Shown here in pieces: positions 1 to 8,769 of a stretch of DNA of 64,000 nt. The DNA is from DATFQE01 sp963739085 (GTDB lineage Bacteria; Actinomycetota; Thermoleophilia; Gaiellales; Gaiellaceae), in assembly GCA_963739085.1 (NCBI GenBank), contig CAVTZA010000007.1, positions 1 through 64,000 of the forward strand. Direction: 5' to 3'. A program made the translations under genes and the position numbers. Position 1 is the first letter of the stretch, and every line of letters starts with the position of its first letter. The notes beneath the pieces are model-generated. The model was given only the letters and a program-made list of their open reading frames with translations, was not told the DNA's origin and did no database searches.

Positions 1-29
1 CCGGGTTGGCCGGTGTCCCGTAGGCCGCT

Positions 30-726
30 TTACTTCTTCGCCGTGAGCGGGCGGCCGAGCTGCTTCTCCCACCAGTCGGACTCGCTCCATTCCTTCTTGC
101 CGAGCCGGACTTCGAACTCCGCAACGCCCTCCTCGCCCTGCTCCAGCTCGTCCTTCTCGGCAGAGAGAGCCGTCCGCCGCGTTCCCAGCGTTGCGACTTC
201 CTCGGCAACACCCAGACGCTCTTCCGCGAGCCGCCCGTGATCAGCGGCGACCTGGTCCGTCCTCGCCTTCAGGCCGGCCTCGGCCGCGTCGAGGCCGTCC
301 TCACGCGCCCTGACGCTGGCTCTGGCCCTGACCAACTCGCGCTCGCGCTCGGCGACCGACCGGTCTCGGTCCGCCAGCTCAATCTCCTGCTGCTGAAGCG
401 CGGCCTCCCGGGTCGCGAGGACCGCCTCGCGCGCCTCGATCCGCGCCGTCGCCTCCGCGGCGCCTCTCTCCGCGTCGGCCAGCGACCGTTCTAGGTCGCG
501 CTTGCGCTGCGCCAGGGCCGCCTCCTGCTTGGCGAGCTCCGTGGCCACCTCGCTACGCTCGCGCTCTGCCCTCAGGTCGGCTAGCCGCTTCTGCTCGGCC
601 TCGAGGGCGGAATCGGTCGCTACCCGGCCCATCCGGCTCGACCGATCGACGGGTGTCGAGCCGCGCGGCGAGAAGGAGCGCGGCGCCTGCCACCAGCGCG
701 AGTGCGAGGACCTCAATCGTCATCAT
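30..726 (-). CDS. Membrane-anchored coiled-coil protein, probably frameshifted
   Basis: Two minus-strand frames join into one sensible protein. A start at 726 or 723 (double ATG), preceded by the purine-rich GAGAGGTGG, gives an N-terminal hydrophobic helix (TIEVLALALVAGAALLLAA). A second frame, entered around 610-655, gives about 190 residues of heptad-like, Arg/Glu/Ala-rich coiled coil ending in a Trp-rich tail (WSESDWWEKQLGRPL). Read separately, the coiled coil has no good start and the helix has no proper body, so I infer a one-base indel or a sequencing error at the junction. The likely role is a structural membrane-tethered coiled coil. I do not recognise the family. Confidence 0.55.
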
Positions 727-894
727 CCACCTCTCTGTCCGGCCCCCGCACCCAACGATAGTGCAGCCGGGACCACCTAAACACCCCCGATCGATCAGGT
801 TCGCCGCTGTCAAGAAATACCCCTCCGGTAGTCCTCGCGACTACCAGGACGCCAACTTGAGGCATAGAGTCTGGGGCCGAGCTCAGGAGGATTG

Positions 895-1386
895 ATGCGG
901 CAGCGTTTCGCGCCTGCGACGGTGCTCGCCACGGTCGCGTTGGCGGTGGCGCTGATGGGTGTCGTGATCGTGCTGTTGGTGGCCGGCGTCGAGGCGGAGC
1001 AGGACTTGACTCCAGCGAAGCCCGTCGCGAAGGCCAAGCCTGTGGCCAGGGCCAAGCCTGTGGCCAGGGCCAAGCCCGTGGCCAAGGCCAAGCCTCTGGC
1101 TCCGGAGGTCGCGGCCGAGCGCAACGTCGAGTCCGTAACAAACCTGACCGCTCGGGGCTTGGCGCTCGCCGCTGAGATCACCTCGCTGGCGAGGACCCCT
1201 GGGACATGCGCGGTGACCCAGCCCCAGGTGGCAACGAAGGCGATGCTCTTCCGCGCGATCATGGACGACCTCGCGGAGTACGACTCGGCCACCCTGGAGA
1301 AGGCCCGGTACAACGTGGGCCGTCTCGGGGCTGCTCAGCGCGAGTTGAACAACCAGCTGTACTACGTCAACTCGGTCTGCTCGTAG
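895..1386 (+). CDS. Secreted or membrane-anchored protein with KPVAKA repeats
   Basis: ATG at 895 has AGGAGG at 885-890 with 4-base spacing, which favours it over the TTG at 892. The N-terminus has basic residues and then a long hydrophobic helix (residues about 8-33), a signal anchor or uncleaved signal peptide. It is followed by an Ala/Lys/Pro linker made of four tandem six-residue units (KPVAKA/KPVARA) and a helical C-terminal domain of about 95 residues with two Cys, one near the end (NSVCS). The Lys/Pro/Ala linker resembles cell-wall-spanning segments of actinobacterial surface proteins. I do not recognise the C-terminal domain. Confidence 0.7.
   Translation: MRQRFAPATVLATVALAVALMGVVIVLLVAGVEAEQDLTPAKPVAKAKPVARAKPVARAKPVAKAKPLAPEVAAERNVESVTNLTARGLALAAEITSLARTPGTCAVTQPQVATKAMLFRAIMDDLAEYDSATLEKARYNVGRLGAAQRELNNQLYYVNSVCS
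1018..1089 (+). repeat. 18-bp tandem repeat, four units, in frame
   Basis: Four consecutive 18-base units begin AAGCC and encode KPVAKA or KPVARA; a partial fifth follows. The two central units are identical in DNA, which suggests recent slippage expansion inside the coding region. Confidence 0.9.
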
Positions 1387-1480
1387 ATCCGTAGCAGCTC
1401 GGCCGGTTTGATTACGAGGGGTCGTGGCGCGGAGTGCTTGGACGGTACCGGGGCGTGCGGGCGTGGCGCCGGCCGCGCAA

Positions 1481-1750
1481 CTACCGATCGTCCGCAGAGA
1501 AGCCCGCGCGCGTCAACATCCGCCGCAGGTCGACGATCAGCTGCCGGTCGATGTCCTTGCCATGCGGGGGACGAAGGACTTCGGTCTCGCCGCCGAGCGT
1601 GACCGCGAGGTTTCCGTTGTGCTCTTCGACCACGTCTCCCACTGCCTCCAGCAGCGACCTCACTTGGCGCCACTCGATGTTGCCGCTCGTGGGGTGGTTG
1701 AACAGTCTCTCCAGGGTGTCTTGGTGATGGCTGCCGAGTGCTCCGGTCAT
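1481..1750 (-). CDS. Conserved hypothetical protein, HicA-like
   Basis: An 89-residue protein. Its ATG at 1750 is preceded by GGGGAGGG. The segment NIEWRQVRSLLEAVGDVVEE is followed by a beta-strand-like NGNLAVTLGGETEVL and then PHGKDIDRQLIVDLRRML. This helix-strand-helix layout resembles HicA/dsRBD-like small proteins common in actinomycetes, but no HicB partner is adjacent, so a toxin role is not supported. Its neighbours are unrelated plus-strand genes. The coding call is firm from length, codon use and the Shine-Dalgarno sequence; the function is unknown. Confidence 0.7.
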   Translation of the reverse strand: MTGALGSHHQDTLERLFNHPTSGNIEWRQVRSLLEAVGDVVEEHNGNLAVTLGGETEVLRPPHGKDIDRQLIVDLRRMLTRAGFSADDR

Positions 1751-1884
1751 GGTCGTCGCCCTCCCCTGGAGATTGACTCAGGCTGATCGAGCGTACGCGA
1801 TTGAGTCTAGGCGGACAGGGGAGGTGCGCTAGCGTCCGAGGCGTTATCCTGACGAGATCTCCAAGGCGAGAGGAGGTCCCGCCC

Positions 1885-2310
1885 ATGCCCGTGTCAGACG
1901 ACTTCTCGAAGCTCAAGGAGCAGGTCGAGAAGGCCGACCAGCGCATCAGAGCGTCAGCCGCCGAAGGAACGGCCGAGCTCAAGGCGATGGTCGATGAGGC
2001 GCGCACCAAGGCCGACGCCCGCGCCGCCCAGCTCAGCGCCAAGGCGCAAGAGACTGGGGATCAGGCGGAGGCTCACTGGAACCAAGTCCAAAGCGACTGG
2101 GACCAGCACGTCAAGCGCATCCGCGAGCGCATCGACGCCAAGAAGGCAGAGCACGACGCCAATGTGGCGGAGCGTGATGCAGAGTGGGCCTCGGCCGACG
2201 CAGCCGACGCCATCCAGTTCGCACAGGCCGCCATCGAGGAAGCCGAGTACGCCGTGCTGGACGCTGTGCTGGCAAGGAAAGACGCGGACGTACTGGCGGC
2301 GGCGCGGTAG
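1885..2310 (+). CDS. Alanine/glutamate-rich coiled-coil protein
   Basis: ATG at 1885 is preceded by AGGAGG at 1871-1876, which rules out the longer in-frame start at 1801. The 141-residue product is almost entirely helical and charged, with heptad-like spacing (FSKLKEQVEKADQRIR and later RIRERIDAKKAEHDAN). It has no signal peptide and no membrane helix. It is followed by a strong hairpin at 2366-2394. It resembles small cytoplasmic coiled-coil proteins of unknown role in actinomycetes. Confidence 0.75.
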   Translation: MPVSDDFSKLKEQVEKADQRIRASAAEGTAELKAMVDEARTKADARAAQLSAKAQETGDQAEAHWNQVQSDWDQHVKRIRERIDAKKAEHDANVAERDAEWASADAADAIQFAQAAIEEAEYAVLDAVLARKDADVLAAAR

Positions 2311-2365
2311 CCCCTCGTTTGGGCGCGACCATCCGCCGATAGCCGTCCGTCAGAAATTCGAGAAC

Positions 2366-2394
2366 GCCTGAGCGCCCGCAACGGGCGCTCAGGC
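2366..2394. terminator. Intergenic hairpin, probable bidirectional terminator
   Basis: A perfect 13-bp stem (GCCTGAGCGCCCG / CGGGCGCTCAGGC) with a 3-base loop lies between two convergent genes. There is no U-tract, as is usual for actinobacterial terminators. Confidence 0.7.
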
Positions 2395-2482
2395 AACGAC
2401 GCAGGGGCTCGTCGTCACGTCCTGTCATTGGGTAGCCGAATCGCAGGAAGTGGGGCCGTAGTCGGCCCCGCTATGCAGAGAA

Positions 2483-2500
2483 GCCCTGCCGAGGCAGGGC
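2483..2500 (-). terminator. Hairpin just after the flippase stop codon
   Basis: A seven-bp stem GCCCTGC/GCAGGGC with a CGAG tetraloop sits 3 bases beyond the stop codon of the minus-strand gene ending at 2503. It is probably that gene's transcription terminator. Confidence 0.55.
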
Positions 2501-2502
2501 CC

Positions 2503-4887
2503 TCACATGTAACCCTTCCGACTGAGCCAGCGCAGTGAGAAATATCCCCAGATTGGCGGCAGATAGAAGCTGCAGAGTCGCTTGGTGATGGCCACTGCGA
2601 ACGCCGTCGACTGGTCGACCCCCATCGCAATCAGGCCCGCTGAGAGGGCGGCCTCAGCGGCGCCGATACCTCCCGGAACGGGGATCACGCCCGAGAGAAG
2701 CGCGGCCGAGGTGTTGATGAAGATGAGCTGCGCCAGGTTGAGATCGACGTCGTAAGCGAGGCAGCACGCGCCCAAAGCGAGCGCGTAGAGGAGCTCCGCC
2801 GCAACGCTTCCGCCGAACACCTCCATTCGCTTGTGCCGATCTCGGGCGACGTTCCACAGGCCGGAGAGTGCGCCGCGGATGTCCGGCATGACCCTGGCGC
2901 GGACCTTCGGCACCGCCAGAATCACGACGACGCCGGCGACGAGCGCGATGGCGATCGCGACGAGGAGACGGCGGTCAGGTCCCGCTCCCTGGAACTGGCT
3001 CGTGTCGATGTCTACGCCCACGAGCGGGAGGGTGATCAGCAGGAGCGCGACTTGAACGATGTTGTTCGATGCGTCGTCGATGGCGCCGCCGGCGATTGCC
3101 TCGGCGCGGGGCGCTCCCATCCGCTGGAGGCATCGAAGGTTGGCGGCGATCCGACCTGCCGAGCTTGGCACGGTCAGGTTGATGAATTTGAGCGCCGATT
3201 GGAGTACGACGCACGGCAGCAGTGGGAGCGGCGTCGCCACCCCGCCTCGTGCTGAGATGCCGGACGGGATGAAGGTCAATTGGGCGAGGAGCAGTGCGAC
3301 GACCACCCACGCGGGCTCGGCCTTGCGCAGTTCGTCGGCGATCGTGTCGAAGCCGATCTCGGCGAGCTGGCTGATCAGGAGGTAGGCGGCGAAGATCACG
3401 GCCGCCATGAGCACGATGTCCCTCGGGCGAACGCGACGGAGCGGTGTGATCTCCGGCGCGTCTGTGCCGGTTGCGGCCGCGGCGGAAGCACGGAGGTCCC
3501 TCAGCGCGATCTCGTGTGCTCGTGCGAGATCTCGGAGATGCGGCGTGAGTGCAGCGGGCTGCAGATATGGCAGGGCGCGGGCGACGGTGTTGCCCCAGCC
3601 GGCTTCGACCGCCTTGTCCAAGGCGCGTTGCGGGCCGACGAGCACGGTGCAGGCGACGAGGAACTCGGCGACGTCGATGTCGAGTTGGGACTGTGGTGCA
3701 CCGAGCGTCGCTGCCGACAGGTCGACGAGCATCGGCCCGTGGTCGTCGACGAGCACGTTGCTCGCGTTGAGCCTGCCGTGCGCGATGCCGGCTGCGTGGA
3801 GCCGCGCGACCTGTTGGCAGAGATCCTCGAGTAGCTCGTCGCTCACCTGATCGGGGCTCGAGAGCTCGAGTGGCTCGACATCCGGCTGGCGCGTGACAAT
3901 CAGCGCGTCGTCCTCGGGGCCAAGGCCGACTGCGACAACCTCTGGTACCCGAACACCGGCTTGCGAAGCCATCAGTGTCGCCACGGCTTCGTGCTCGACC
4001 TGGTCCAGTCGTCCGACCGGTGCACTTCGCGGAGGATCGCGGTAAGCGAGAAGGCTCCAGCGGCGCGCCAGTCGCTGGGTGTCCTGCGCGTCACGGCCGA
4101 GCACGCGCACCTTCAGCGCGCTCCCGTGCACGTCGCGGCCGACAAACAGCGCCGCGCCGACTCGCTGCCGCTCCGAGATACGGAGGTCCCGCATCTCGAC
4201 GCCGAGCGACTCGAGGGCGGTGCGCACCCGCTCGAGGCGTGGCACGCCCGCCGGCGATCCGAGCGCGAGCCGAACGAAGGCGCCTGCCGCCAGCCCGAGC
4301 GCCAGGCCGGCCAATGCACGGGACGGAGAGGCCGCCTCCAGTGCGACCGTGCCGACGGCTGCCAGGAGGACGAGCCAATTTGCAACCGTGCGAACCGGTC
4401 GGATGAGCTCAGGGGCGGCGACGACGAGAACGGCGACCACGAACGCAAGCCGAAGCTCAGGGAAGCCCCAAGACGACCACAGGTGCGGCTCGACCGGGAG
4501 CCAATCGTTCTCGACGAGACGACCGAGGGGGCTCGCGACTCCGAAGACGACGATTACAGCGACCGCGAGATCACGAACCAGCGCCCAGCGACGCCGAAAC
4601 AGCGCCTCCGCGACTATCCCCCACGCAAGGACGAGCGCACCCAAGAGGGCGACACGCCAGAGCGCCGGCGCCCACCCGAGCACCGTGACCAGCGCCTGCT
4701 CGACGTCCTCATCTTCAGCCGAAGCCGACTCGGCGATGACCGCTCCCAGGCCGACGACGAACGCTCCGACTGCAAGAAGCACACCATCGGTCGTCCGGCG
4801 GCTCCGCCGACCCGGCTCGGCGGCGTAGAGGATCGAGAGACTCAACGAACGCTCAGCCGACACAGGCTCGCTTCGACCGGTGGCCAC
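2503..4887 (-). CDS. LPG-synthase-TM (flippase-like) protein fused to a kinase-like domain
   Basis: A 794-residue membrane protein in three parts. Residues about 35-225 hold several membrane helices. Residues about 230-480 form a cytoplasmic protein-kinase-like domain. Residues about 490-790 match the lysylphosphatidylglycerol synthase membrane/flippase fold (PF03706 type), with the conserved PSSAGRIAANLR and GVIPVPGGIGAAEAALSAGL segments. In the kinase-like part the usual HGDL...N loop reads HGRLNASNVLV, so the catalytic Asp is Arg, while LVDLSAA replaces DFG. It is probably a pseudokinase sensor or scaffold. The expected role is flipping or exporting a lipid or polyprenyl-linked substrate. 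There is no C-terminal aminoacyl-transfer domain, so it is not a full MprF. Confidence 0.8.
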   Translation of the reverse strand: MATGRSEPVSAERSLSLSILYAAEPGRRSRRTTDGVLLAVGAFVVGLGAVIAESASAEDEDVEQALVTVLGWAPALWRVALLGALVLAWGIVAEALFRRRWALVRDLAVAVIVVFGVASPLGRLVENDWLPVEPHLWSSWGFPELRLAFVVAVLVVAAPELIRPVRTVANWLVLLAAVGTVALEAASPSRALAGLALGLAAGAFVRLALGSPAGVPRLERVRTALESLGVEMRDLRISERQRVGAALFVGRDVHGSALKVRVLGRDAQDTQRLARRWSLLAYRDPPRSAPVGRLDQVEHEAVATLMASQAGVRVPEVVAVGLGPEDDALIVTRQPDVEPLELSSPDQVSDELLEDLCQQVARLHAAGIAHGRLNASNVLVDDHGPMLVDLSAATLGAPQSQLDIDVAEFLVACTVLVGPQRALDKAVEAGWGNTVARALPYLQPAALTPHLRDLARAHEIALRDLRASAAAATGTDAPEITPLRRVRPRDIVLMAAVIFAAYLLISQLAEIGFDTIADELRKAEPAWVVVALLLAQLTFIPSGISARGGVATPLPLLPCVVLQSALKFINLTVPSSAGRIAANLRCLQRMGAPRAEAIAGGAIDDASNNIVQVALLLITLPLVGVDIDTSQFQGAGPDRRLLVAIAIALVAGVVVILAVPKVRARVMPDIRGALSGLWNVARDRHKRMEVFGGSVAAELLYALALGACCLAYDVDLNLAQLIFINTSAALLSGVIPVPGGIGAAEAALSAGLIAMGVDQSTAFAVAITKRLCSFYLPPIWGYFSLRWLSRKGYM

Positions 4888-5101
4888 CCGTCACCACAAC
4901 CGCGGAACGGACGCCTCGATCCGTGCACATACGCAACATTGCACCGCCCCAAGACCTCCTCGCAGGGACCGTTCGGTTGCTCGGCAGGCGTCATCGTGAC
5001 AATCGCGCGGAGCTCAACCCGTCCATACTGACCGCCGCAGCCCTGCGACCAGCTCCGTGGCCGTCCGCGGACCAACGTGGCAAGCTTGCTGCGACGCCAT
5101 C

Positions 5102-5590
5102 GTGGTAGCCGCACCGGATACCAGTCAGCAGCCACTGTCGCCCGGAAGCGAAGCTCCCGACTTCGAGCTTCGGTCGACGCCGGACCAGAAGCTGTCGCTG
5201 TCCGCGCTCCGCGGTCGTCCTGTCATCCTCGTCTTCTATCCCGAGGACTGGAGCCCGGTCTGCTCGGACCAGCTCGGTCTGTACCAGGAGCTTCTGCCGG
5301 AGTTCGAGCGGTTCGACGCGCAACTCGTCGGAATCTCGGTCGACGGCATCTGGTGCCACCTGGCCTTCGCGCAGGACCGGCACCTCCACTTTGCTCTGCT
5401 CTCCGACTTCGAGCCGAAAGGCGCGGTCTCGCGCCTTTACGGCGTGTATCGAAACGACGACGGAACGAGCGAGCGGGCGCTGTACGTGATCGACCGCGAC
5501 GGCGTCATCCGTTGGAGCTACGTATCGCCCGTCGGCATCAATCCAGGCGCCGACGGAATCCTCCGAGCGCTGGAAGAGCTCCCTCGGTGA
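5102..5590 (+). CDS. Peroxiredoxin of the AhpC/TSA family
   Basis: A thioredoxin-fold peroxidase. The pattern GSEAPDFELRSTPDQKLSLS is followed by VILVFYPEDWSPVCSDQL, where the Cys is the peroxidatic residue, and DRDGVIRWSY near the C-terminus. A second Cys (WCHLAF) could act as resolving residue. I chose GTG at 5102; GTG at 5057 is an alternative that adds 15 residues. It reduces peroxides in the cytosol. Its TGA overlaps the GTG of the next gene, a DsbA-like oxidoreductase, so the two are translationally coupled and probably form one redox operon. Confidence 0.85.
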   Translation: MVAAPDTSQQPLSPGSEAPDFELRSTPDQKLSLSALRGRPVILVFYPEDWSPVCSDQLGLYQELLPEFERFDAQLVGISVDGIWCHLAFAQDRHLHFALLSDFEPKGAVSRLYGVYRNDDGTSERALYVIDRDGVIRWSYVSPVGINPGADGILRALEELPR

Positions 5591-6129
5591 GGACGACCTG
5601 GGAAGCCGCGCTCACCCTGCCGGTCACGGAGGATCGCGACCATGTCCAGGGAGCGGCGGGCGCGGCCGTGACGCTGCTCGAGTACGGCGACTACGAATGC
5701 CCCTACTGCGGCGCCGCGTATCCGATCGTCAAAGAGCTCCAGGCAGCAATGGGAGATGCGCTCAGGTTCGTCTTTCGCAACTTCCCGATCACGACGTCAC
5801 ATCCGCACGCCGAGCATGCAGCCGAGGCGGCGGAGGCTGCCGACGCGCAGGGCCAGTTCTGGCCGATGCACGACCTCCTGTACGAGAACCAGCAGCGGCT
5901 CGAGCTCGAGAATCTGCTGGCCTACGCCGAGCGCCTCGAGCTCGACATCGAGCGCTTCGAGCGGGAGCTCGCGGAGAACGTCTACGCCGCACGTGTCCAC
6001 GAGGACTTCATGAGCGGCGTCCGCAGCGGCGTCAACGGAACGCCCACCTTCTACGTAAACGGCGTCCGGCACGACGACTCGTACGACCTCGACACAATGC
6101 TCGACACGTTGCGACGGGCCGCGGCCTGA
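5587..6129 (+). CDS. DsbA-family thioredoxin-like oxidoreductase
   Basis: A 180-residue protein starting at GTG 5587, overlapping the preceding stop (GTGA). The N-terminal part has VTLLEYGDYECPYCGAAYPI with a CPYC redox motif. A helical insertion follows, then GVNGTPTFYVNGVRH with the cis-proline loop typical of the DsbA/Thioredoxin_4 family. No signal peptide is visible, so it probably acts in the cytosol with the upstream peroxiredoxin. Similar domains occur fused to NhaA antiporters, but no antiporter is attached here. Confidence 0.88.
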   Translation: MRTTWEAALTLPVTEDRDHVQGAAGAAVTLLEYGDYECPYCGAAYPIVKELQAAMGDALRFVFRNFPITTSHPHAEHAAEAAEAADAQGQFWPMHDLLYENQQRLELENLLAYAERLELDIERFERELAENVYAARVHEDFMSGVRSGVNGTPTFYVNGVRHDDSYDLDTMLDTLRRAAA

Positions 6130-6206
6130 CGCGCGGCTCGAACGAACCGCGAACCAGGAGAGCAGTCGTCCAGTGCGGCGGTTCGTGTGTGTCATAGTCC
6201 GAGGCG

Positions 6207-6497
6207 ATGTGCTGCCTGGCGCTGACCGCGGGGTTCATCGGTCCCCGCGTTGCCCTCCTCTTCTGGTGGCTCGTGGACAACGACCGGTGGGACGCGGCGT
6301 TCGGCTCGTGGTTCTGGCCCGTGCTCGGGGTGATCTTCCTCCCCTGGACGACGCTCGGCTACCTCATCGTCTGGTCGCCCATCGTCGGCGTCGACGGCTG
6401 GGAGTGGATCATCGTCGGGCTCGGCGTCGCGCTCGACCTGGCGACGTACTCCAGTCGCGCGGCAGCCTCGCGCTATCAGGCCGCCGGCGGGTACTAG
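6207..6497 (+). CDS. Small membrane protein
   Basis: A 96-residue protein with two or three hydrophobic helices (CLALTAGFIGPRVALLFWWL; FWPVLGVIFLPWTTLGYLIV; WEWIIVGLGVALDLA) and a short Arg-containing tail. The Trp-rich helices and ...GPRVALLFWWL... pattern resemble a small actinobacterial membrane family of unknown function. It stands alone between the redox pair and a methyltransferase. Confidence 0.75.
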   Translation: MCCLALTAGFIGPRVALLFWWLVDNDRWDAAFGSWFWPVLGVIFLPWTTLGYLIVWSPIVGVDGWEWIIVGLGVALDLATYSSRAAASRYQAAGGY

Positions 6498-6629
6498 CCC
6501 AGCACAAGCGGAAGAACCGCGACACCCAAGGAGCACTCGAGCTCATCGACGGTCGCGCGCGCTCGCGGTGAGCCCGTGGCAACGTTTCCGGTCGCAAGTC
6601 GTCACAGCGAGGCGATAACTTTGTCGTGA

Positions 6630-7271
6630 GTGGCGAGCTGCTGTAATCCGCGTGGCTGTGACAGCTTCTTCACGCCGCGCCAGGCTGAGCGAGCGGCGAG
6701 GCGTTACCGAGACAAGGGGCTGGACAAGACAGCCCAGCGGATGCTCGCGTTTCTCGAGAGTCGCGGCGTGGAGGATGCGTCGGTACTCGAGGTCGGTGGC
6801 GGCGTCGGCGAAATGCAGATCGAGCTCTTGAAGAGCGGGGCCGCGCGCACGACCAACCTCGAGCTGTCGCCTGCCTATGACGAGGAGGCGGAGCGCCTCC
6901 TCCGCGAGACCGGCTTCGAAGGTAGAGCAGAGCGGCGCCTCCACGACATCGCGGCCGATCCACAGAGCGTGGAGCGTGCCGACGTCGTGGTGCTTCATCG
7001 AGTGGTGTGCTGCTATCCGGACTACGAGCGGCTACTCCAGGCGGCGGCCGATCACGCACAGCGCTTGCTGGTGTTCAGCTATCCGCCGCGCAACGGAGTC
7101 TCGCGGCTTTGGATCAGCGCACAGAACCTGTTCTTCCGGTTGCGTCGAAGCGAGTTTCGGACCTTCGTGCATCCGCCGGCACGGATGCTTGCCGTTCTCG
7201 AGGAGCGCGGGCTCCGGCGCACGTACGCGCGTCACCCGCTCGTCTGGCGGATAGCCGGATTCGAGCGCTAG
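6630..7271 (+). CDS. Class I SAM-dependent methyltransferase
   Basis: 213 residues from GTG 6630. The N-terminus carries CCNPRGCDSFFTPRQAERAA. The SAM-binding motif I is SVLEVGGGVGEMQIELL and the post-I acidic residue is in TTNLELSPAY; ADVVVLHRVVCCYPDY is the motif IV region. The N-terminal Cys cluster and overall layout resemble BchM-like methyltransferases seen in non-photosynthetic actinomycetes. The substrate is unknown. The next gene, 21 bases downstream, is a small Cys-rich peptide, which may or may not be related. Confidence 0.85.
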   Translation: MASCCNPRGCDSFFTPRQAERAARRYRDKGLDKTAQRMLAFLESRGVEDASVLEVGGGVGEMQIELLKSGAARTTNLELSPAYDEEAERLLRETGFEGRAERRLHDIAADPQSVERADVVVLHRVVCCYPDYERLLQAAADHAQRLLVFSYPPRNGVSRLWISAQNLFFRLRRSEFRTFVHPPARMLAVLEERGLRRTYARHPLVWRIAGFER

Positions 7272-7292
7272 GCTCTGTTTTCGGATCGAGCG

Positions 7293-7490
7293 ATGCTGCG
7301 AAACCTGTCCGTCAAAGCGGCCCCGATCACCAACAGGGCCGCCGAGTATGCGCCGATTGCCCCGACCTGCTGCAATGTCTGTCGCACCTGCACCACCTCC
7401 AATGTCGTCGGCCTCGGGCTGGGCGTGCTGACGGCGGCGGGCGTCACCATCGGCCGGCTCGCCCGGCGGTTCACCAAACCGTCGGCCTAG
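7293..7490 (+). CDS. Small Cys-cluster peptide with hydrophobic C-terminal helix
   Basis: A 65-residue ORF from ATG 7293 with strongly GC-biased third positions, supporting real coding on this strand rather than on the antisense frame. A polar N-terminus leads into APTCCNVCRTCTTSNVVG, a CCxxCxxC cluster, then a Gly/Val/Leu-rich helix and a basic tail (RLARRFTK). Possible readings are a small metal-binding membrane protein, or a precursor-like peptide with a Cys/Thr/Ser-rich core. No recognisable RiPP enzyme apart from the upstream methyltransferase is nearby. The family is not recognised. Confidence 0.6.
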   Translation: MLRNLSVKAAPITNRAAEYAPIAPTCCNVCRTCTTSNVVGLGLGVLTAAGVTIGRLARRFTKPSA

Positions 7491-7554
7491 CAGGCCGCCG
7501 AATGGCTGATCGGCGTCGTGAACCTTCACGCGCCCGACCGGCTTGTCGTGCGGC

Positions 7555-8550
7555 TCAGCGCGACACTGACACGATCCGGTCCGCTCCCGACTCCGCACCC
7601 CAGACCACACCCGGCCGGCCGAGGAGCTGCCGCACGTTTGCGTTCGGGCGCAAGCGGACCCGTGTGAAGCGCTGCGTCACCGGGTCGAAGCGCACGATCG
7701 CGCTCGCGGCGAAATCGGTGAGCCAGACGATGTCGCGGTCATCGACGTAGACCGCGTACGGCTGCGCCGCACCGGGCAGGCGCCATTCGCGCCACCGGCG
7801 CGTCTTCGGGTCGTACCGTGCGACGCGGCCGGCGTTCCACTCGCTCACCCAGAGCCGACTGCGCGAGTCGGACCAGATCCGGCGGGCGCCCTGCCCCTTC
7901 GTCGGCGGACGGAACACCGTCGCCTTGCCGGTGGCGAGGTTGATGCGCGCAATGTGGCTGCCTGCGAGCGACGCGTACCAGACCTGGCCCATGGGGGTCG
8001 TCGTGATGCCGTACGGCCCGGTTCCGCCTGGTGCTCGGAACACGCGCAGAGCGCTGCTTCGCGGATCGAGGCGTCCATAGATTCCGCTCTGGCCGGTGAA
8101 CCAGAGGCGTCCGCGCCGGTCGAACGTCGCGGTGTTCAGATTCGCGTAGCCGCTCGAGGCCGGGAGCGGGTACCGCCTGACCGCGAGTGTGCGGTGATCG
8201 ACGCGAACGATCGCGTTGAGGCCGCCGTCGGTCACCCACGCCGCCCCGTCCGGCCCGACGATGACGCCGTGGGGCGCCGAGCCGTCGCCGAGCTCGACCT
8301 CGGTCACCTTGCCGGTCGAGGGGTTCAGCCGGCCGAGCTTCCCGACCGCCTGCGCCGTGTACCAGACCGTTCCGTCACGCGCCGGCGCCACGTCGTGCGG
8401 CCCCGACCCTGCAGGCACTCGGTACTCCTTGACGCGGAACGCTTGCAGTGCGGACGGGGAGCGGGCGCTGCGGGCAGTGCCGGCCGGAAGCAGCAAGACC
8501 GCGCTTGCTCCCAGCGCCACAGCGGCGCCGATTCGGAGTGACCTCTGCAT
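7555..8550 (-). CDS. Secreted Vgb/NHL-type beta-propeller (virginiamycin B lyase-like)
   Basis: 331 residues from ATG 8550. Upstream in-frame residues are low-complexity and unlike a protein start. A signal peptide (MQRSLRIGAAVALGASAVLL...) is followed by repeated blades with the pattern GPHDV...DGTVWYT, PHGVIVGPDGAAWVTD, RRGRLWFTG and PYAVYVDDRDIVWLTD, typical of streptogramin-lyase-like propellers. Members often serve as general secreted propellers rather than antibiotic lyases, so I call only the fold. It is monocistronic on the minus strand. Confidence 0.82.
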   Translation of the reverse strand: MQRSLRIGAAVALGASAVLLLPAGTARSARSPSALQAFRVKEYRVPAGSGPHDVAPARDGTVWYTAQAVGKLGRLNPSTGKVTEVELGDGSAPHGVIVGPDGAAWVTDGGLNAIVRVDHRTLAVRRYPLPASSGYANLNTATFDRRGRLWFTGQSGIYGRLDPRSSALRVFRAPGGTGPYGITTTPMGQVWYASLAGSHIARINLATGKATVFRPPTKGQGARRIWSDSRSRLWVSEWNAGRVARYDPKTRRWREWRLPGAAQPYAVYVDDRDIVWLTDFAASAIVRFDPVTQRFTRVRLRPNANVRQLLGRPGVVWGAESGADRIVSVSR

Positions 8551-8769
8551 TCCCTCGTCCACACTACGGCAGCGACGTCCTGACGGATGCGAGCCCGGCG
8601 GAGCTCCGGCGAAGCGTGGGAGGAGGAAAACGCGCGGCGGAGGGCAGCACCCGAAGGGGGCGCGCCTGCGGTAAGGCGGAAACGGGCGCGCACCATCGTG
8701 GAACCCGGCTGGCCGCTCCGGCACACGGGAGCCGGCCGCGCGGGCCGGCTCCCAAGTGCGGTGCGTGTT

